From NCBI GenBank assembly GCA_037445875.1, contig JBBIJR010000073.1, forward strand, positions 1 to 17,902: DNA of 17,902 nucleotides, in the 5' to 3' direction. The notes beneath the pieces are model-generated. The model saw only the letters and a list, made by a program, of their open reading frames with translations, did not search any database and had not been told where the DNA came from. The DNA comes from JBBIJR01 sp037445875. Lineage in GTDB: Bacteria; CLD3; SB21. Below, one piece after another: positions 15,701 to 17,902 of this stretch (positions are counted from its first letter, which is position 1; each line of letters opens with the position of its first letter). The position numbers and the translations under genes are program-made.

Positions 15701-16145
15701 GCGGTTGGAGGGCTTTGGAGGCTCACTGGAAGCGGTCGTCTTTGCCAGCATTATGAAGGACTACGCGTCGCTGATCCGGAAGGAGCAGGTCGTCATGGTG
15801 GTCGGCAAAGCATCGTATCGTAATGAAGCGCTCAGCGTCGTTGCCGACCGGATTTTCGCTGTTGAGCGAGTATACGAGATGTTCACCGGGGCGCTTTCGG
15901 TACTGGTCACCAGGGACCAGTTGAGCAACGGTGTGGGTGAGAAGATCCTGGATGTTCTCCGACGTCAGAAGGAAAACGCCGGCCCGGGTACTTCCTGCCA
16001 GGTACATCTGAGAGTGGAGTTTCCCGAAAAGCAGGTGGTGGCGACGTACAAGGTAAACAAGTTCCAGGTCGTGCCGACCAGGGAACTCGTTCATCAACTG
16101 TCGCTGCTGCTGGGAAAGGGAAGGGTATCCATCACACTAAAATGA
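12705..16145 (+). CDS. dnaE: DNA polymerase III alpha subunit (DnaE)
   Basis: Catalytic subunit of the replicative polymerase, cytoplasmic, acting with the sliding clamp and clamp loader. The 1146-residue length is typical of DnaE1. Order of domains: PHP (about 1-270, from HLHNHTHYSFLD), the C-family palm with GPGRGSAAGSLVSYAI and catalytic aspartates D393 and D395 in PDIDIDFDDRN plus D547 in KMDFLGLTTL, fingers with ALYRPGPMEFIPNYIARKHG and FNKSHSAAYA, a helix-hairpin-helix region, an OB fold from about 975 (IRIGGMITEIRQIFDRKGNPM) and a C-terminal tail ending near the last residue. The PHP metal site keeps eight of nine expected ligands: Y42 replaces the usual histidine in ITDYGNLFG. ATG 12705 is used; the ATG four bases earlier stops at once. 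No proofreading exonuclease gene is nearby. Confidence 0.98.
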   Translation: MSDFVHLHNHTHYSFLDSCCTVDDLVQRAAADGMVALGITDYGNLFGAPEFHHAASSAGIKPILGMEAYLCPNRLEKSKLIYHLVLFAKNRTGYHNLAKLASLGYLEGFYYKPRIDKALLRQHAEGLIGTSACLKGDIPQRLIHGRYDEARALAAEYVEIFGGDFYLEIQRHGLDVEPGVIEGMLRLSRELNIPVIATNDIHYVDRRHAASHDVLLCIQSGKNFQDVTRPRYPGDTFCFRSSGEMRELFRDVPQAIENTVGLAERCDFQLEMGRSQLPRFALPPGFGNEDEYLRHLAERGLEKKMGPAVTPEVRARLEYELQMIARMGFPGYFLVVQDFIRAAKDMGVSVGPGRGSAAGSLVSYAIDITNIDPIRYNLLFERFLNPDRVSMPDIDIDFDDRNRDKVIDYVIGKYGKDSVAQIITFGTMQARGVLRDVARALNVSLSDADRIAKLVPRRLGITLKDAIQETPELKALQNSPDETMRQLVEHSLVLEGLVRQPGIHAAGVVITPKPLMELIPIYKSAKDEIATQYDKDWVEKIGLLKMDFLGLTTLTILNDALALIRHNHGVDVDLDRIPLDDEKVFQLFWRGETVGIFQFESQGMTEYMKQLRPTVVDDLIAMNALYRPGPMEFIPNYIARKHGREPVDCFHHDLEAVLKSTYGVIVYQEQVMQVAQVLAGFTLGKADVVRRIMAKKKPEELAKVRPDWIQGATARGYSKELAEKIFDILVPFSNYAFNKSHSAAYAILAYQTAYLKAHYPAEFMAAVLSSEMANTDRIAVLINACKDMDLEVLPPDVNESVAEFSVRQRTIRFGLGAVKNVGLGAIESIVKARESGGRFRTLLDLCERTDLRLVNKKVVESLIMSGACDSLEGHRAQQFEAVEKVLSLANKRQEQLRSDQVDIFVSADGEAPSTAAPVLILPEVARWVQAELLAKERELLGFYVSGHPLDKFRFELETFNNFRFDDERYPKEGSEIRIGGMITEIRQIFDRKGNPMAFVRLEGFGGSLEAVVFASIMKDYASLIRKEQVVMVVGKASYRNEALSVVADRIFAVERVYEMFTGALSVLVTRDQLSNGVGEKILDVLRRQKENAGPGTSCQVHLRVEFPEKQVVATYKVNKFQVVPTRELVHQLSLLLGKGRVSITLK

Positions 16146-16168
16146 CGCAGCAATCACCGCCTGCACAC

Positions 16169-16197
16169 TTGATTCGTTTCGCTGACTGGTGTATATT
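16169..16197 (+). promoter_or_regulatory. Promoter of the TPP riboswitch-thiC unit
   Basis: TTGATT (16169-16174) is separated by 17 bases from TATATT (16192-16197). Transcription would start near 16204, about 20 bases before the aptamer. It lies right after the dnaE stop, so thiC has its own promoter. Confidence 0.7.
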
Positions 16198-16222
16198 CCA
16201 ATGTTTCTTTGAAAACCGGAGA

Positions 16223-16309
16223 TCTGAAGGGGTGCTTTGCGAGCGATTTCGCCAGGCTGAGATCATACCCTTTGAACCTGAACCGGATAATGCCGGCGGA
16301 GGGACTTGA
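16223..16309 (+). promoter_or_regulatory. TPP (thi-box) riboswitch aptamer
   Basis: The conserved thi-box elements are present in order: GGGGTGC (16229-16235), CTGAGA (16257-16262), ACCC (16267-16270), GAACCTGA (16274-16281) and GGATAATGCCGGCGGAGGGA (16284-16303). P2 forms between GGGT and ACCC, and P4/P5 around CCGGATAATGCCGG. The closing P1 stem looks weak: three pairs (16227-16229 with 16305-16307) and two more beyond a bulge. Binding of thiamine pyrophosphate should favour the terminator at 16314 and switch thiC off. The GCGG at 16296-16299 could pair with CCGC at 16317-16320 as an antiterminator; this is inference. Confidence 0.96.
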
Positions 16310-16313
16310 AAAC

Positions 16314-16350
16314 AAGCCGCTTCTTTGCCGGGAGCGGCTTTTCGTTTGTT
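16314..16350 (+). terminator. Riboswitch-controlled terminator before thiC
   Basis: AAGCCGCT (16314-16321) pairs perfectly with AGCGGCTT (16333-16340) around an 11-base loop, followed by a T-rich run TTCGTTTGTT. It starts only four bases after the aptamer and 40 bases before the thiC Shine-Dalgarno (AAGGAG, 16379-16384), so control is by transcription termination. Confidence 0.85.
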
Positions 16351-16389
16351 AGGACAACCAATCGAGACGATCAGGAACAAGGAGAAGTC

Positions 16390-17902
16390 ATGTCCGATAT
16401 ATTAAGCCCTGTATCCAGCGCCCATGGGCGAATAACAACGGCTCCGTTTGCCTCGTCGAAGAAAGTGTACGTTGACGGTCGGCTGCCCGGAGTCAGGGTA
16501 GCCATGAGAGCCATCACTGTTGCCGACGGTTTCTCCACACCCTCGGATGGAAACGAATCGCGGACGGTCACGGTTTACGATACGAGCGGTCCCTATACGG
16601 ATCCCGATCATCTCATCGACATACGCAGCGGATTGCAGGCCGTACGGGGAGAGTGGATCGCGGCCCGCGAAGATACCGAGGAGTTGACGGGACCCACTTC
16701 CCAATACGGCCGTCGACGCCTCGAAGATAAGGCCCTGGACGGTGTCCGGTTTCCCGGCGTACGCCGGCCCCGGCGCGCCAGAACAGGCACCAACGTTACC
16801 CAGATGCACTACGCGAGGTGTGGGATTGTCACGCCGGAGATGGAGTACATAGCCATCCGGGAGAATCAGAGACGCGAGGCGATGGAGGAATTTGCAGCTC
16901 AGCATCCCGGTGAGACGTTCGGCGCCACGATACCGTCCCTTATTACGCCCGAGTTCGTTCGTGACGAGGTGGCACGCGGGCGCGCCATCCTTCCGGCCAA
17001 TATCAATCACCCGGAAAGCGAGCCGATGATCATCGGACGGAATTTCCTGGTCAAGATCAATGCGAACATCGGAAATTCCACCGTGGCATCCGGGATCGAT
17101 GAAGAGGTCGAGAAAATGATCTGGGCGATCCGCTGGGGCGCGGATACGGTGATGGATCTCAGTACCGGCAAGAATATCCATGAAACGCGCGAGTGGATCA
17201 TCCGCAATTCGCCCGTGCCGGTCGGCACCGTGCCGATCTATCAGGCCCTGGAAAAGGTTGGAGGAAAAGCCGAGGATCTCACGTGGGAGATCTTTCGGGA
17301 TACCCTCATCGAACAGGCCGAGCAGGGTGTGGATTACTTTACGATCCATGCGGGCGTCCGGCTGCCGTACATACCGCTGACCGCCCGAAGGGTCACGGGC
17401 ATTGTCTCCCGAGGCGGTTCCATTCTGGCGAAATGGTGCCTGGCCCACCACCGGGAGAACTTCCTGTACACGAATTTTGAAGAGATCTGCGAGATCATGA
17501 AGGCATACGACGTGTGTTTCAGTCTCGGAGACGGCCTGCGGCCGGGCTCGATCGCAGATGCAAACGATGAGGCACAGTTTGCCGAGTTGGAAACGCTGGG
17601 TGAACTGACGAAGATTGCGTGGAGGCACGAGGTGCAGACGATGATCGAGGGGCCCGGACACATCCCGATGCATCTGGTCAAGGTGAACATGGACCGCCAA
17701 CTCGAATCGTGCGGAGAAGCGCCGTTTTATACGCTGGGACCGTTGACGACGGACATCGCGCCGGGGTACGACCACATCACATCGGCCATTGGAGCGGCCA
17801 TGATCGGGTGGTACGGCTGTGCCATGTTGTGTTACGTGACACCCAAGGAACACCTGGGGCTCCCGGATCGCGAGGATGTGAAGGCCGGAGTGATTGCTTA
17901 TA
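16390..17902 (+). CDS. thiC: Phosphomethylpyrimidine synthase ThiC (5' part)
   Basis: Radical SAM enzyme that rearranges aminoimidazole ribotide into HMP phosphate, the pyrimidine half of thiamine. The frame is open from ATG 16390 (AAGGAG five bases upstream) through the window end, giving 504 of an expected 600 or so residues. Visible are the N-terminal ThiC-associated segment (ITTAPFASSKKVYVDG), NVTQMHYARCGIVTPEMEYIAIREN, ILPANINHPESEPMIIGRNF, GTVPIYQALEK, SRGGSILAKWCLAHHRENFL, FSLGDGLRPGSIADANDEAQ and IEGPGHIPMH. H424 (GPGH) and H488 (PKEHLGLP) are the likely zinc ligands by family comparison. The C-terminal CxxCxxxxC cluster motif lies beyond the window. The TPP riboswitch upstream gives feedback control. 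Confidence 0.97.
   Translation, partial: MSDILSPVSSAHGRITTAPFASSKKVYVDGRLPGVRVAMRAITVADGFSTPSDGNESRTVTVYDTSGPYTDPDHLIDIRSGLQAVRGEWIAAREDTEELTGPTSQYGRRRLEDKALDGVRFPGVRRPRRARTGTNVTQMHYARCGIVTPEMEYIAIRENQRREAMEEFAAQHPGETFGATIPSLITPEFVRDEVARGRAILPANINHPESEPMIIGRNFLVKINANIGNSTVASGIDEEVEKMIWAIRWGADTVMDLSTGKNIHETREWIIRNSPVPVGTVPIYQALEKVGGKAEDLTWEIFRDTLIEQAEQGVDYFTIHAGVRLPYIPLTARRVTGIVSRGGSILAKWCLAHHRENFLYTNFEEICEIMKAYDVCFSLGDGLRPGSIADANDEAQFAELETLGELTKIAWRHEVQTMIEGPGHIPMHLVKVNMDRQLESCGEAPFYTLGPLTTDIAPGYDHITSAIGAAMIGWYGCAMLCYVTPKEHLGLPDREDVKAGVIAY

Noticed and set aside
16402..17853. Minus-strand open frame of 483 codons opposite thiC
   Set aside because: Shadow of thiC, which is unmistakable on the plus strand and stays open to the window end.

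Overview
The window is about 17.9 kb of bacterial chromosome, moderately GC-rich (high 50s percent by eye) and densely packed with housekeeping genes. It holds no insertion sequence, phage gene, CRISPR array or defence cassette that I can see. Gene content (SecDF/SecG, DnaE1-type polymerase, TPP riboswitch plus thiC, STAS protein, class I GAPDH) fits a free-living Gram-negative-type bacterium. I cannot name the phylum. Recurrent hexamers close to TTGACT and TAnATT suggest an ordinary housekeeping sigma factor with a slightly unusual -10 preference.

Layout. Positions 1-3552 (minus strand) form a lower-glycolysis cluster read gap, pgk, tpiA, then secG and a tRNA-Leu(GAG) cut by the window edge. 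pgk and tpiA overlap by four bases. A divergent control region (3553-3856) separates this cluster from a plus-strand group: secD, secF and a single-domain STAS protein, closed by a strong hairpin terminator that sits only 14 bases ahead of cutA. cutA then meets, tail to tail, a minus-strand pair: a GbsR/MarR-like regulator followed by a polyprenyl diphosphate synthase. The regulator has a clear promoter and a 24-bp imperfect palindrome on its own start.

From 9303 to the end everything runs on the plus strand: tadA (tRNA wobble deaminase), guaA (GMP synthase), a TrmA/RumA-type RNA methyltransferase with iron-sulfur cysteines and a non-ATG start, dnaE (replicative polymerase alpha subunit), and finally a TPP riboswitch with terminator controlling thiC, which runs off the window.

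Functionally the genes cover central carbon flux (gap-pgk-tpiA), protein export (secG, secD, secF), isoprenoid chain synthesis with a local regulator, nucleotide and RNA modification (tadA, guaA, methyltransferase), replication (dnaE) and thiamine synthesis (thiC). I found no convincing undescribed system. The points most worth checking are the kinetoplastid-glycosome-like GAPDH, the terminator embedded in the cutA leader, the regulator/isoprenoid pair with its operator, one substituted metal ligand in the DnaE PHP domain, and the shared TAnATT promoter signature.
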